Source: Viridibacillus sp050278625 (GTDB taxonomy: Bacteria > Bacillota > Bacilli > Bacillales_A > Planococcaceae). From it: a DNA stretch of 64,000 nucleotides. Under the pieces are notes generated by a model that was not told the DNA's origin, ran no database searches, and was given only the letters and a program-made list of their open reading frames with translations. Shown here piece after piece: positions 1 through 7,821 of this stretch. The stretch's first letter is position 1; each line of letters starts with the position of its first letter. The stretch covers positions 11,272 through 75,271 of the forward strand of contig NZ_JBNNTI010000018.1 in the NCBI RefSeq assembly GCF_050278625.1, read 5' to 3'. A program made the translations under genes and the position numbers.

Positions 1-97
1 ATTGTAAAGCTAATTGGTACGTTTGTCGAGGTTAAAAAGTGACGGATATTTGAACGAACGATGACAGTGTATGTATATCATTTCGTTGCGAAATCTG

Positions 98-115
98 TAT
101 AATATAGTGGAGGTG
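98..115 (+). promoter_or_regulatory. -10 box and ribosome binding site of yqgX
   Basis: A perfect TATAAT lies at 98-103. A GGAGGTG ribosome binding site at 109-115 sits six bases before the ATG at 122. No good -35 hexamer is visible 17 bases upstream. Confidence 0.45.
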
Positions 116-121
116 AAATGA

Positions 122-763
122 ATGTTAAATATTCGAACATATACATTAGGACCAGTGCAGACGAACTGCTATATTATTTCAAATAAACAAAAAGAATGTC
201 TTGTGATTGATCCAGGTAGTGAAGGCGAGAGACTTGTACAGCAATTAAGAACATTGAATTTACGTCCGTTGGCTATTTTGTTAACACATGCTCATTTTGA
301 TCATATTGGTGCTGTGGATGCTGTAAGAGATGCTTTTAAAGTACCTGTTTATGTACATAAGGCGGAAACTGATTGGTTACTAGATCCAATGAAAAATGGT
401 TCTGGCCGTTATGCTGAATTGCCAAATATCACAGCGCGTCCTGCAGATCATGTGATTGATCAACCGCAAGAATTAACTATAGGACAGTTTGAATTTGAAA
501 TTGTGCACACTCCAGGTCATTCTCCAGGCAGTATATCATTTATATTCAAAGATGAAGGATTTGCAATTGTTGGTGATACATTATTTCAAGGGAGTGTAGG
601 TCGCACAGATTTATTAGGTGGTAATGAAAAATTGTTATTAAAGTCTATCCATGATAAATTGTTATCGTTAGATGAGGATTTAATCGTGTATCCAGGTCAT
701 GGTGACGCTTCTACTGTTGGAACTGAGATGGAGCAAAATCCATTTTTGAATGGGTTTTTGTAA
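122..763 (+). CDS. yqgX: Metallo-beta-lactamase-fold hydrolase YqgX
   Basis: This 213-residue soluble protein belongs to the metallo-beta-lactamase fold family that includes hydroxyacylglutathione hydrolases (glyoxalase II). The zinc-binding THAHFDH motif is at residues 55-61. Later metal ligands are visible in HTPGHSPGS, in GDTLF and in the C-terminal YPGHG. Length and ends match Bacillus YqgX. The substrate is not proven, because Bacillus uses bacillithiol rather than glutathione. The gene stands alone upstream of a terminator. The ATG at 122 has a strong ribosome binding site. Confidence 0.85.
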   Translation: MLNIRTYTLGPVQTNCYIISNKQKECLVIDPGSEGERLVQQLRTLNLRPLAILLTHAHFDHIGAVDAVRDAFKVPVYVHKAETDWLLDPMKNGSGRYAELPNITARPADHVIDQPQELTIGQFEFEIVHTPGHSPGSISFIFKDEGFAIVGDTLFQGSVGRTDLLGGNEKLLLKSIHDKLLSLDEDLIVYPGHGDASTVGTEMEQNPFLNGFL

Positions 764-786
764 AAGCTTAAGTACTGAAATTAAGA

Positions 787-828
787 AGACCGATTTGTAA
801 GTAAAAACCTTACTAGTCGGTTTTTTTG
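787..828 (+). terminator. Terminator after yqgX
   Basis: ACCGA at 789-793 pairs with TCGGT at 817-821, and inner GTAAG at 797-801 pairs with CTTAC at 809-813. A run of seven T follows. Confidence 0.7.
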
Positions 829-1391
829 TATTTTTTTAGTACAGTAATGAATATCAATAAATGAAAAGTGTTTGTAACTACTGTTAAGTATAAGTTTGAA
901 TGATTTATGATTATAAACAATTAGTGGATTTTTCAAAATGCATGGCCAATTTATTGCTTTTTGGAGAGAAGAGAGCAAGGCTCCAAATATGAGTAAACTA
1001 GAAAGAATGGCAAAAAAAGAATCATGCATTATTCTTAAAGGAAGCTAATTATCAGTGGGTTCTTTTTAATGAAAATGATGCATTACGTGGTATGGAATAA
1101 TTTGTTTTACAGATGAAAGGAACAATGAAAAAGTTTAAAGGTATGGTTATTGACATACGAGTAATAATCAAGCTGAGGTATTTTACGAACTATTGATAAA
1201 ACGAGTTGGGGAATTAGTTTCAAGACTATTTACAATTGAATAATGATGCTTATAAGGAAATAGTTGAGTACATTAATTAATGGAGAAAAGTCATGAATCA
1301 TTAATTGTTAAAATTTATTTTACAGTATAGGGTACTGCTTAAGCCTAGAAAATATCGAATATAAAGACGTAAATATTCTGTTAAATAACAA
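829..1391. other. Gene-poor stretch, possibly decayed coding sequence
   Basis: No convincing gene is present. The only readable stretch is a 36-codon open frame at 938-1048 (+), beginning MHGQFIAFWREESKAP, with no ribosome binding site and no recognisable family. Many stops in all frames and scattered short coding-like pieces suggest an old degraded gene. This is inference. Confidence 0.3.
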
Positions 1392-1397
1392 ATGATT

Positions 1398-1517
1398 GAG
1401 TTAGCGCAACAAACATCCGGGTTAGCGCAACAAATATCCGAGTTAGCGCAACAAACATCCGGGTTAGCGCAACAAACATCCGAGTTAGTGCAACAAACAT
1501 CTAAGTTAGCGCAATAA
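1398..1517. repeat. 21-bp tandem repeat, about six copies
   Basis: Units start at 1398, 1419, 1440, 1461, 1482 and 1503. Each is a GAG or GGG triplet (AAG in the last) followed by TTAGCGCAACAAACATCC with few changes. The first five units alternate GAG and GGG. On the + strand the repeat reads as heptads (ELAQQTS / GLAQQTS) and forms a 41-codon open frame at 1392-1517 that starts with ATG but has no ribosome binding site. On the - strand it gives a cysteine-rich frame. It is more likely an intergenic repeat than a gene. Confidence 0.8.
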
Positions 1518-1576
1518 ACAAATGTATGTATAGGTTTTTCACTAATTGACGGGTCTCCTTCAGCTTTTAGGTGCAT

Positions 1577-1603
1577 AAAAAAAAGAGGCTATGGAGGCCT
1601 CTT
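1577..1603 (-). terminator. Hairpin with A-tract, terminator reading leftwards
   Basis: AAGAGGC at 1583-1589 pairs with GCCTCTT at 1597-1603. The A-run at 1577-1584 is a U-run on the minus strand. Apart from this hairpin, 1604-1735 shows nothing recognisable. Confidence 0.55.
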
Positions 1604-1735
1604 AAATAGAAGATATTAATCTTCTTCATCTAGGGGATGTTTCTCACCATATATATGGAGAGGGTTAAAGTTAAGCTACAACTATAATTATAACAATCAT
1701 TAATAAGGTGTCAATAGTGAAAATGCACAAAATAA

Positions 1736-1761
1736 AAAAGACAGCTTTGAGACTGTCTTTT
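1736..1761. terminator. Terminator of yqgY
   Basis: AAAAGACAG at 1736-1744 and CTGTCTTTT at 1753-1761 form a perfect 9-bp stem with an 8-base loop, directly after the stop codon of the minus-strand gene. Confidence 0.7.
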
Positions 1762-1771
1762 CTATTTACTA

Positions 1772-2014
1772 TTAATGTCCAGCACCTGCAACATGAATGA
1801 ATGTAGTATAGTACGAGAAGCCTGCGAAGAAAACTGTTAAGTAAGCACCGAAGATGTACATATACATACGTTCTGTTAGGTTTAAATATCCTAATAGAAG
1901 GAAAAACCCTGTGTTAGCTAAGAATAATAGTGAAACTTCTGGCATATCACCTAAATAAAACATAACTGCGAAAATCCCTGTCCAGAAGCCCATTACTTTA
2001 TACATATTATCCAT
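1772..2014 (-). CDS. yqgY: DUF2626 membrane protein YqgY
   Basis: This 80-residue protein matches the YqgY/DUF2626 family of Bacillales and begins MDNMYKVMGFWTGIFAVMF. It has three hydrophobic segments, at roughly residues 8-22, 28-42 and 50-70. The open frame extends 15 codons further upstream, but an AAAGGAGGG site lies just before the ATG at 2014, which fits the family's usual start. Function is unknown. As in Bacillus, it sits between yqgX and the comG operon. Confidence 0.8.
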   Translation of the reverse strand: MDNMYKVMGFWTGIFAVMFYLGDMPEVSLLFLANTGFFLLLGYLNLTERMYMYIFGAYLTVFFAGFSYYTTFIHVAGAGH

Positions 2015-2127
2015 GTATGATTCCCTCCTTTTGCGACGACACAATAATCTCTTATCCATTATAAATGATTTGAAACCAACATGTAAACCGCAACTTAGGT
2101 TAACTTTGTGACAAAGCCGTGTAAAAA

Positions 2128-2823
2128 TTAAATATCAATTCGATATGTACAGTATTTACAGCTTTCGACCATGCTATCAATTTGACCGAATTCTTGTACA
2201 TCAAATAAGTATTCAAATTGGCCTTTTAAAAATGATTCATGCAAGTCACAAACTAGTGTTGCTTGTTTCTCGATTTGACTATGGAAAGGACAATTGTATA
2301 CTGCAAAATTGATTGTTTTTCCATCGGGCTTATCGAGAATTATTGGAACATAACCAATTAATGAGGCTGCTTCTGTAATAATTTCTACTCGCTCATCAAA
2401 TGATAAGAGCGATTTGTCCCTTTGGTGTTTAGATAAAATTGATTGAATTTGTTCGGCACCTTTTTTGTAACAAATCTTTTTACCAATAGTATTAGCATCT
2501 TCACCTAGTTCTATAATTATTTCTAGAACCCAACCTAACAATTCTTCATAATTTCGTTGAGGGAAAGTTAGAGCGACTCCATTAGAAACCGCTTTATATT
2601 TTCTTCCAGGACGTCCACCCCTTCCAGTTTTTTCATATTCAGACGTAATGACATCTATTTCGTTTAATTTCGTTAAATGAAGGCGTGCTACGTTTGGATG
2701 AATTTGAAAGTGGTCGGCGATGTTTTGTACTGAGAAAGAATCTTTTTCTTGTAACATGTATTGATAAATTGAAAATCTTGTTTCATCTGCTAGTGTACTT
2801 GTAATTTTTAATGGATGTAACAT
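2128..2823 (-). CDS. Winged-helix transcriptional regulator with C-terminal cysteine cluster
   Basis: The 231-residue protein has an ArsR/COG2345-type winged helix-turn-helix at about residues 8-75, including the stretch FSVQNIADHFQIHPNVARLHL and the basic wing GRGGRPGRKY. The C-terminal half carries cysteines in YNCPFH, in VCDLH and as a CxxC pair in CKYC. This layout recalls the metal or Fe-S binding part of SufR-like regulators. Cofactor and targets cannot be told from sequence. It is divergent from comGA across a 305-bp gap. AGGAGGTGG precedes the ATG at 2823. Confidence 0.7.
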   Translation of the reverse strand: MLHPLKITSTLADETRFSIYQYMLQEKDSFSVQNIADHFQIHPNVARLHLTKLNEIDVITSEYEKTGRGGRPGRKYKAVSNGVALTFPQRNYEELLGWVLEIIIELGEDANTIGKKICYKKGAEQIQSILSKHQRDKSLLSFDERVEIITEAASLIGYVPIILDKPDGKTINFAVYNCPFHSQIEKQATLVCDLHESFLKGQFEYLFDVQEFGQIDSMVESCKYCTYRIDI

Positions 2824-2960
2824 GAAAAGGTTCCACCTCCTGTATAGTTATCTTTTATTATAAAACAATATGAAATATCCACCAGTATAAAAACTGATAA
2901 ATATAAAAAAATAAGTAGAATAATGTAAATTAGTGAAAGGTTATTAGTCTTTTTTCATTG

Positions 2961-3004
2961 AAATTTCATTTTTAGCTAGTAGAAAAGCTTTGAAATTGAG
3001 TTTT
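2961..3004 (+). promoter_or_regulatory. Candidate ComK box (two AT-boxes)
   Basis: AAAT-N5-TTTT at 2961-2973 and GAAA-N5-TTTT at 2992-3004 each match the ComK AT-box AAAA-N5-TTTT at 7 of 8 positions. They are separated by 18 bp, one of the three spacings known for ComK sites. They lie about 65 bp upstream of the -10 element before comGA. AT-rich DNA gives chance matches, so this is an inference. Confidence 0.45.
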
Positions 3005-3069
3005 GAGCACTTTCAACAGTGTACAATATTAATTTGAATAATTGTATATATTTTCTTGTTTTTGCGGTG

Positions 3070-3124
3070 TATAATTTCGCTAACGGATAAGGAGCGGTCG
3101 TTATTCGTCGTGGTAGAAAGGGGG
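3070..3124 (+). promoter_or_regulatory. comG promoter -10 and ribosome binding site
   Basis: TATAAT is at 3070-3075 with TG directly before it. No good -35 is visible, as expected for an activator-dependent promoter. GAAAGGGGG at 3116-3124 is the ribosome binding site of comGA. Confidence 0.45.
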
Positions 3125-3128
3125 CAAT

Positions 3129-4160
3129 ATGTCATTTACTGAGACAGTTGTGGAGCGGAAAAGTGAGCATCTATTGTTGAAGGCAATACATTTTGGCGCA
3201 TCTGACTTACATCTAATGCCTAGTGAAAATGACTATTTACTATACTTTCGAAAATATGGCCAGCTCGTGTCTGCTGGACAACTTCCCCTAGAATTGGGTG
3301 ATCGTATGATTTCCTACTTTAAATTTCTCTCCTCTTTAGATATTAGTGATAAGCGTAGACCCCAAAGTGGTTCGTTTCAGCAAGTTTTAAATGAACAGCC
3401 AATTGCTTTTCGTGTCTCCACTTTACCTTCCAATTTTTCTAAGGAAAGCTTGGTCATTCGTATAATGTTACAAGATCATGCCATTCCAATATCTGCCCTA
3501 TGCCTATTCACTGAATCAGCAAAACATTTATTGCAATTAGTGAAAAAGAGACAAGGCATCTTATTTTTCACTGGGCCAACTGGATGTGGCAAATCTACAT
3601 CATTATACTCACTTCTACATTATTGCTCGAATGAATTAAAAAAGCACGTCATATCCTTAGAAGATCCAGTGGAAAACAGTCAATCCAATTTATTGCAAAT
3701 TCAAGTAAATGAAAGAGCCGGTGTTACATATGCAACCGGATTGAAAGCTATTTTAAGACATTCTCCAGATATTATTATGATTGGAGAAATTCGCGATCGA
3801 GAAACAGCTAAAATCGCTATTGAAGCTGCGTTAACAGGGCATCTTGTGTTAACAACCATTCATTCAATGGATACAGTCGGCTGTTTATTCCGTTTACTAG
3901 ATTTAGGTGTGACCTTAGAAGAGTTAAGGCAAACAGTAATTGGAGTAGTAGCACAGCGTTTAGTAAAGAAAGTAAAATCTCAAGGCGAAGAAAAATTATC
4001 AGCTATTTATGAAATATTATCAGAAGAAAATTTAGCAGAAGCTATAATACACGTTAAGAACGATAAAAAATTCAGATTACCACTAGAACTCTCTTTAGAA
4101 GGACAGATGAAAAAAGGGGTGGGTTTAGGTGCAATTACGGCTCAACCTTCACTGGTTTAG
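3129..4160 (+). CDS. comGA: Competence pseudopilus assembly ATPase ComGA
   Basis: ComGA is a GspE/PilB-type secretion ATPase that powers assembly of the competence pseudopilus for DNA uptake, acting at the inner face of the membrane. The 343 residues include the Walker A motif GPTGCGKST starting at residue 149, an Asp box EDPVE, Walker B around DIIMIGEIRD and the His box GHLVLTTIHS. Length is close to the B. subtilis protein (356). It is the first gene of a tightly packed seven-gene operon and overlaps comGB by 32 bases. A ComK-type site lies upstream. Confidence 0.93.
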   Translation: MSFTETVVERKSEHLLLKAIHFGASDLHLMPSENDYLLYFRKYGQLVSAGQLPLELGDRMISYFKFLSSLDISDKRRPQSGSFQQVLNEQPIAFRVSTLPSNFSKESLVIRIMLQDHAIPISALCLFTESAKHLLQLVKKRQGILFFTGPTGCGKSTSLYSLLHYCSNELKKHVISLEDPVENSQSNLLQIQVNERAGVTYATGLKAILRHSPDIIMIGEIRDRETAKIAIEAALTGHLVLTTIHSMDTVGCLFRLLDLGVTLEELRQTVIGVVAQRLVKKVKSQGEEKLSAIYEILSEENLAEAIIHVKNDKKFRLPLELSLEGQMKKGVGLGAITAQPSLV

Positions 4161-5196
4161 TAAGAAGAGTGAAACTTTACCAAAGATGAAAGATAAGGCA
4201 AGCTTTTTGAAAAAGATGAGTGTATTGCTAGGGGAAGGTTATATATTTCGAGATTCCTTGTCGATGTTATTGCCGCATCATGTTGAAGAACTTTCAGAAG
4301 TTGAATCTATGGTAGAAGAAAAATTTCGAAATGGCTCTAATATGAGCGAAATTCTGCAATTGCTTGGCTTTCAGAAAAGCTATTTAATGACCATTCATGT
4401 AGCTGAGCAACAAGGAAGAGTTGTAAGAGCCCTTGATTCTATAGCAAGTCAAATGATAACGAAAGAAGAAACTCAAAAAAGACTACAAAAGTTATTGGTC
4501 TATCCTGCTATTTTGTTTGTCTTTTTAGTTCTGCTCTTTTTGGGGTTTCGAACCTACTTTTTACCAAATATGACTTCGATGATGCTTTCTAGAGAAGGCG
4601 ATGCAAGTATATTTAAATTAACACTATCCTCTTTTTTCTTGCATATTCCAGATGCCTTGATTATCTCAGCCTGTGTAAGTATCTTTCTTGCATTTATAGC
4701 ATGGAAGAAAATAAGCAAAAAAGAGATTGGTCATCAAATGATTGTGTATTTGAAAACCCCCATTATTTGTCGATGGTTTCGTCTACAATTGACACGCCAA
4801 TTTGCTTATGAATTGGGAGGGCTTTTAGAAAGTGGTCTTTCGATGCAAGAAAGTTTAGTCATATTACAGCAACAAGATTTACAACCATTTATGTCGAGAA
4901 TAGCAGGTGAAATACGTGAACGTGTTATTTTTGGTGATTCACTTTCTACAGCAGTAAACCATATGAAGATTTTTCAAAAAGGTTTTAACTCACATATCTT
5001 ACATGGAGAAGAAGGTGGGAATCTTGGTAGAGAACTTCAAATCTATAGTGATTTTTTAACGGATAAAACCGAAACGAATATGACTAGAGTGCTGGCTATT
5101 ATTCAACCATTACTTTTCTGTATTATCGCTGTTTGTATACTTGGAGCTTATTTAGCAATTTTATTACCAATGTACGAAATGATGGAGATGGTTTAA
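4129..5196 (+). CDS. comGB: Competence pseudopilus membrane platform protein ComGB
   Basis: The 355-residue polytopic protein has two T2SSF (GspF) repeats, at about residues 25-150 and 225-340. Each is followed by hydrophobic segments, near residues 125-145, 175-190 and 325-350. It forms the membrane platform beneath the pseudopilus and works with the ComGA ATPase. The start is a GTG at 4129 inside the end of comGA, preceded by AAAGGGGTGGG; a later ATG at 4183 is possible. Confidence 0.9.
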   Translation: MQLRLNLHWFSKKSETLPKMKDKASFLKKMSVLLGEGYIFRDSLSMLLPHHVEELSEVESMVEEKFRNGSNMSEILQLLGFQKSYLMTIHVAEQQGRVVRALDSIASQMITKEETQKRLQKLLVYPAILFVFLVLLFLGFRTYFLPNMTSMMLSREGDASIFKLTLSSFFLHIPDALIISACVSIFLAFIAWKKISKKEIGHQMIVYLKTPIICRWFRLQLTRQFAYELGGLLESGLSMQESLVILQQQDLQPFMSRIAGEIRERVIFGDSLSTAVNHMKIFQKGFNSHILHGEEGGNLGRELQIYSDFLTDKTETNMTRVLAIIQPLLFCIIAVCILGAYLAILLPMYEMMEMV

Positions 5197-5211
5197 GAGA
5201 GGAGAACTAAC

Positions 5212-5523
5212 ATGCAATTGTTAAAACAACAGAAGGGATTTACTTTAATTGAAATGCTCATCGTTTTGTTTATCATTACTGTATTGATTTTGATTGCAAT
5301 ACCAAATGTGACAAAGCATTTTAGTACAGTAGATGATAAAGGATGTAAAGCATATGTCAGTATGGTGCAGGGACAAGTTGAAGCGTATCGTATTGACGAA
5401 AAAAAGTACCCAACTTCAATTGAAATGTTGGAGGGCGCAAAGTATTTAAAGCGAGATTCAAATGCATGTACAGGGAAAAAGATTCAAATTTCGGATGGAG
5501 AAGTTACTACAATAAATGATTAA
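5212..5523 (+). CDS. comGC: Major competence pseudopilin ComGC
   Basis: This 103-residue type IV pilin-like protein carries a class III signal peptide. The prepilin peptidase (ComC) site is KG|FTLIE, cut after Gly9, with Glu at position +5. A single hydrophobic helix follows. Two cysteines, in KGCKAY and in NACTGK, can form the disulfide known from B. subtilis ComGC. It is the main pseudopilus subunit. AGAGGAG lies upstream of the ATG, 15 bases after comGB. Confidence 0.93.
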   Translation: MQLLKQQKGFTLIEMLIVLFIITVLILIAIPNVTKHFSTVDDKGCKAYVSMVQGQVEAYRIDEKKYPTSIEMLEGAKYLKRDSNACTGKKIQISDGEVTTIND

Positions 5524-5986
5524 CAAAGAAGCTGGGTTTACTTTCATCGAATTGTTACTAGTGTTAACGGTAACGATGATAATTTGTTCTTTAAGCATTG
5601 CATTGGGTAAAGCAAAGTTGGATGAACGAATGGTTAATCAGTTTTTATATCAATTAATGCTTGATATTGAACAGGTGCAAAGCGAGTCAATTGGTAGTGG
5701 GGTTTTTTCATATCTGGAGTTTATCGAAGGTGGAAAGAAATATAGGGCGTATACGCTGGTCGGTTCAGAAGGGGGAGAAAATTCGCATCTTATTACAAGA
5801 CGCATTTATTTTACACGTGAACTACCAGAGGGAGTTACTTATAGTTACAGTAGTCCTTTACGTCAGATTAAAATTGATCCCCAAGGTACATTCTCGAGTT
5901 TTGGCACATTGGTTTTTGTAACACCAACCGGAATTAAATCACTTATTATTAATATTGTTAAAGGAAGGATGAAAATTGTGGAATGA
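5516..5986 (+). CDS. comGD: Minor competence pseudopilin ComGD
   Basis: The 156-residue protein has a prepilin-type N-terminus EAG|FTFIELLLVL, with cleavage after Gly7 and Glu at +5. A hydrophobic helix and a divergent beta-rich C-terminal domain follow. It overlaps the end of comGC by 8 bases, which suggests translational coupling. Family assignment rests on the pilin motif plus operon position. Confidence 0.85.
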   Translation: MINKEAGFTFIELLLVLTVTMIICSLSIALGKAKLDERMVNQFLYQLMLDIEQVQSESIGSGVFSYLEFIEGGKKYRAYTLVGSEGGENSHLITRRIYFTRELPEGVTYSYSSPLRQIKIDPQGTFSSFGTLVFVTPTGIKSLIINIVKGRMKIVE

Positions 5987-6278
5987 TAAAGGGAACGCAT
6001 TACCAGAAACATTACTAACTTTAGTTATAATATTGACGTTATTCGGAACTCTTTTGCCGGCATTGCAAATGATGAAGGCTACTTTGAATAATAAGAAAAT
6101 GGCGATGCATGCGGCTGAAACGGCATACCAAGCTACTTTGCGTGTCGATCAGGGTGAGCAACTTCAAGGTAATCGAACTATAGAAAATGTTAACTATCAA
6201 TGGTATTTCACAAATAATGAAATATGTGTGTTTTATGATAATTTAAAAGGACAACAGCAAAAATGTATCCAACAATAA
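5976..6278 (+). CDS. comGE: Minor competence pseudopilin ComGE
   Basis: A 100-residue protein in the comGE position. The N-terminus GNALPETLLTLVIILTLFG is pilin-like, with a conserved Glu followed by a long hydrophobic helix, but it lacks the classical Gly-Phe cleavage site. The start is a TTG at 5976 preceded by AAGGAAGG, overlapping comGD by 11 bases. The assignment depends mainly on position in the operon. Confidence 0.75.
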   Translation: MWNDKGNALPETLLTLVIILTLFGTLLPALQMMKATLNNKKMAMHAAETAYQATLRVDQGEQLQGNRTIENVNYQWYFTNNEICVFYDNLKGQQQKCIQQ

Positions 6279-6721
6279 AACGTCTACTGGAAAATTGCTC
6301 TGGTTATACATTAGTGGATGCCCTTCTGCAACTGATGATCCTTATATTGTTTTCGCAGTTATTTATGCTTTTCTACCCGTGGTATGAGGAGTCATATAGA
6401 ACTTTCTATCAACGGCAAGAAATTGAGTGGGAGCTGTTTACGTATGACTTGCAATCGTATTTATTAGATATAAAAACCATTGGTATAGGTTCAAATGCTA
6501 ACTTATACTTAGGGAAAAATAATCGAAGTATCGCTATTAATAGATCTAGCGCTGTCGTGCGCATGCAAAAGGAAAGGCAAGGAAATGAGCCAATGCTAAT
6601 GAATGTTTATGAAATTCAGTTTTTTATTGATGCAAATCGTACAACTTTAACAACTAAAGTTTTGTTTACAAATGGCTTGAGGAAGGAGAAAGACTTTGCT
6701 ATTACGTATGTTAAAGAGTGA
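6263..6721 (+). CDS. comGF: Competence protein ComGF
   Basis: The 152-residue protein has an N-terminal pilin-like segment (GYTLVDALLQLMILILFSQ), with an acidic Asp where other pilins have Glu. The rest is a soluble ComGF-type domain. It overlaps comGE by 16 bases and comGG by 26 bases. In B. subtilis ComGF is a minor pseudopilin needed for transformation. Confidence 0.8.
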   Translation: MYPTIKRLLENCSGYTLVDALLQLMILILFSQLFMLFYPWYEESYRTFYQRQEIEWELFTYDLQSYLLDIKTIGIGSNANLYLGKNNRSIAINRSSAVVRMQKERQGNEPMLMNVYEIQFFIDANRTTLTTKVLFTNGLRKEKDFAITYVKE

Positions 6722-6893
6722 GAAAGGTATGCTCCTTCCGGTAGCGATGATTCTGTTGTTTTTTTGTACGAGCTACCTTTTGGGAACTGTAATGTCTTAT
6801 GAATCTCATTTTCGAACGTATAATTCATTGGAATCAGCGTATGTTCGTGCTACTATAAATAAAATACAAGAAATTGAAAATAGCACAGAGTAA
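6696..6893 (+). CDS. comGG: Short ComGG-like minor pseudopilin
   Basis: This 65-residue protein has one N-terminal hydrophobic helix (GMLLPVAMILLFFCTSYLLG) after a short basic stretch. It occupies the ComGG position. It is about half the length of B. subtilis ComGG (about 124), so either the C-terminal domain is missing or the family is simply short here. The TTG start at 6696 is preceded by GGAAGGAG. A stop codon and a gap before aroK close the operon. Confidence 0.6.
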   Translation: MLLRMLKSEKGMLLPVAMILLFFCTSYLLGTVMSYESHFRTYNSLESAYVRATINKIQEIENSTE

Positions 6894-6921
6894 CAGTCGT
6901 CGTTGATGAGAAGGTGAAAAA

Positions 6922-7434
6922 ATGAGAAAAGTATATTTAGTAGGGTTTATGGGTTGTGGTAAAAGCGCAATTGGTAGACGTTTAAGCTACTATCTGAAAA
7001 TGCCCTACTATGATATGGACCAAGAAATTGTAAGAAGAGAGAAAATGACGATTCCTGAAATATTTGAAAAGTACGGAGAAGAGCACTTTCGTCAACTGGA
7101 GACAGATTTTTTAAGGAATTTCCGAGATGAATTTTGCATTATTTCTACTGGTGGTGGTGTAGCCATGAATCCTCAAAATCGTAAAATAATGCGTCAGACA
7201 GGACTTGTCCTCTTTTTAGATGCGACATTTTCAGATATTTGGAAGAGAATCCATAAAGATAAAAACCGTCCAATCGTCCAACGTTCTACAAAACAAGAAT
7301 TAGAAGATTTATTTTATAAACGCCGAAAATTTTATAGAGAAGCAACTCATATCACAATTCGGACAGAAAATCGTTCACTGAAACAAATTGTTGAATATAC
7401 AGCTTTTCAAATAAAACGACTAAAAGGCGAATGA
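6922..7434 (+). CDS. aroK: Shikimate kinase
   Basis: Phosphorylates shikimate at the 3-hydroxyl with ATP, in the chorismate pathway to aromatic amino acids. The 170-residue protein shows the P-loop GFMGCGKS at residues 8-15, the shikimate-binding DMDQEI, FRQLE and STGGGV, and the lid arginine in KDKNRPIV. Its place between comG and the glycine-cleavage operon matches Bacillus. AGAAGGTG precedes the ATG. Confidence 0.9.
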   Translation: MRKVYLVGFMGCGKSAIGRRLSYYLKMPYYDMDQEIVRREKMTIPEIFEKYGEEHFRQLETDFLRNFRDEFCIISTGGGVAMNPQNRKIMRQTGLVLFLDATFSDIWKRIHKDKNRPIVQRSTKQELEDLFYKRRKFYREATHITIRTENRSLKQIVEYTAFQIKRLKGE

Positions 7435-7561
7435 AATAGAAAGTAACGCCATTTAATGTTCGTCTATAAACTATTTTACGAAAGTTATTGCATGATACCC
7501 CTATTCAATGTTAGGATATAGACGAGACGTATTGTTATAGAACAATGACATGGAAATATAA

Positions 7562-7578
7562 CCAAGATTCCATCTTGG
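7562..7578 (+). other. Small perfect hairpin upstream of the glycine riboswitch
   Basis: CCAAGAT and ATCTTGG form a 7-bp stem with a 3-base loop in the leader just before the aptamers. It has no T-run, so it is not a typical terminator. No clear promoter was found in 7435-7561. Confidence 0.4.
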
Positions 7579-7585
7579 GCGGATG

Positions 7586-7756
7586 ATTGTACGGGGAGAG
7601 AACGTCTGGAGACGTCGCCGAAGGAGCAAATAACAAAGGTTATGAATCTCTCAGGCAAAAAGACTCGTACGGGACGCAACTCTGGAGAGAGCTGTATTGA
7701 ATACAGCCACCAAAGAGGACAGCCGTAATGGTAAAACTTTCAGGTGCATGGACAGA
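7586..7756 (+). ncRNA. Tandem glycine riboswitch
   Basis: Two consecutive glycine aptamers are readable. The first runs from about 7593 (GGGGAGAGAACG ... CGCCGAAGGAGCAAA ... CTCTCAGGCAAAAAGAC). The second runs from about 7671 (CTCTGGAGAG ... CACCAAAGAGGACAGCC ... ACTTTCAGGTGCATGGACAG). These are the hallmark conserved cores. The element lies directly before a terminator and gcvT. In this class, glycine binding normally turns expression of the glycine cleavage genes on. Confidence 0.95.
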
Positions 7757-7792
7757 GAATCCTAATTATAGGATTTCTCTGTCCATTTTTTT
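7750..7792 (+). terminator. Riboswitch-controlled terminator before gcvT
   Basis: GGACAGAGAATCC at 7750-7762 pairs with GGATTTCTCTGTCC at 7771-7784, followed by seven T. The left arm overlaps the end of the second aptamer, so ligand binding can compete with the terminator stem. Confidence 0.9.
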
Positions 7793-7821
7793 ATGTCCTA
7801 AACAAATGAGGAGGAAGATTA

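Noticed and set aside
1398..1517. Possible CRISPR array
   Set aside because: The 21-bp units are contiguous with no unique spacers, and no cas gene is nearby.
1301..1576. Minus-strand 91-codon frame with repeated CCANPDVCCANS
   Set aside because: It is a by-product of the 21-bp tandem repeat; there is no ribosome binding site and the flanks are non-repetitive and unlike protein.
7485..7679. Minus-strand frame across the gcv leader
   Set aside because: It is antisense to the glycine riboswitch, whose conserved bases explain the sequence.
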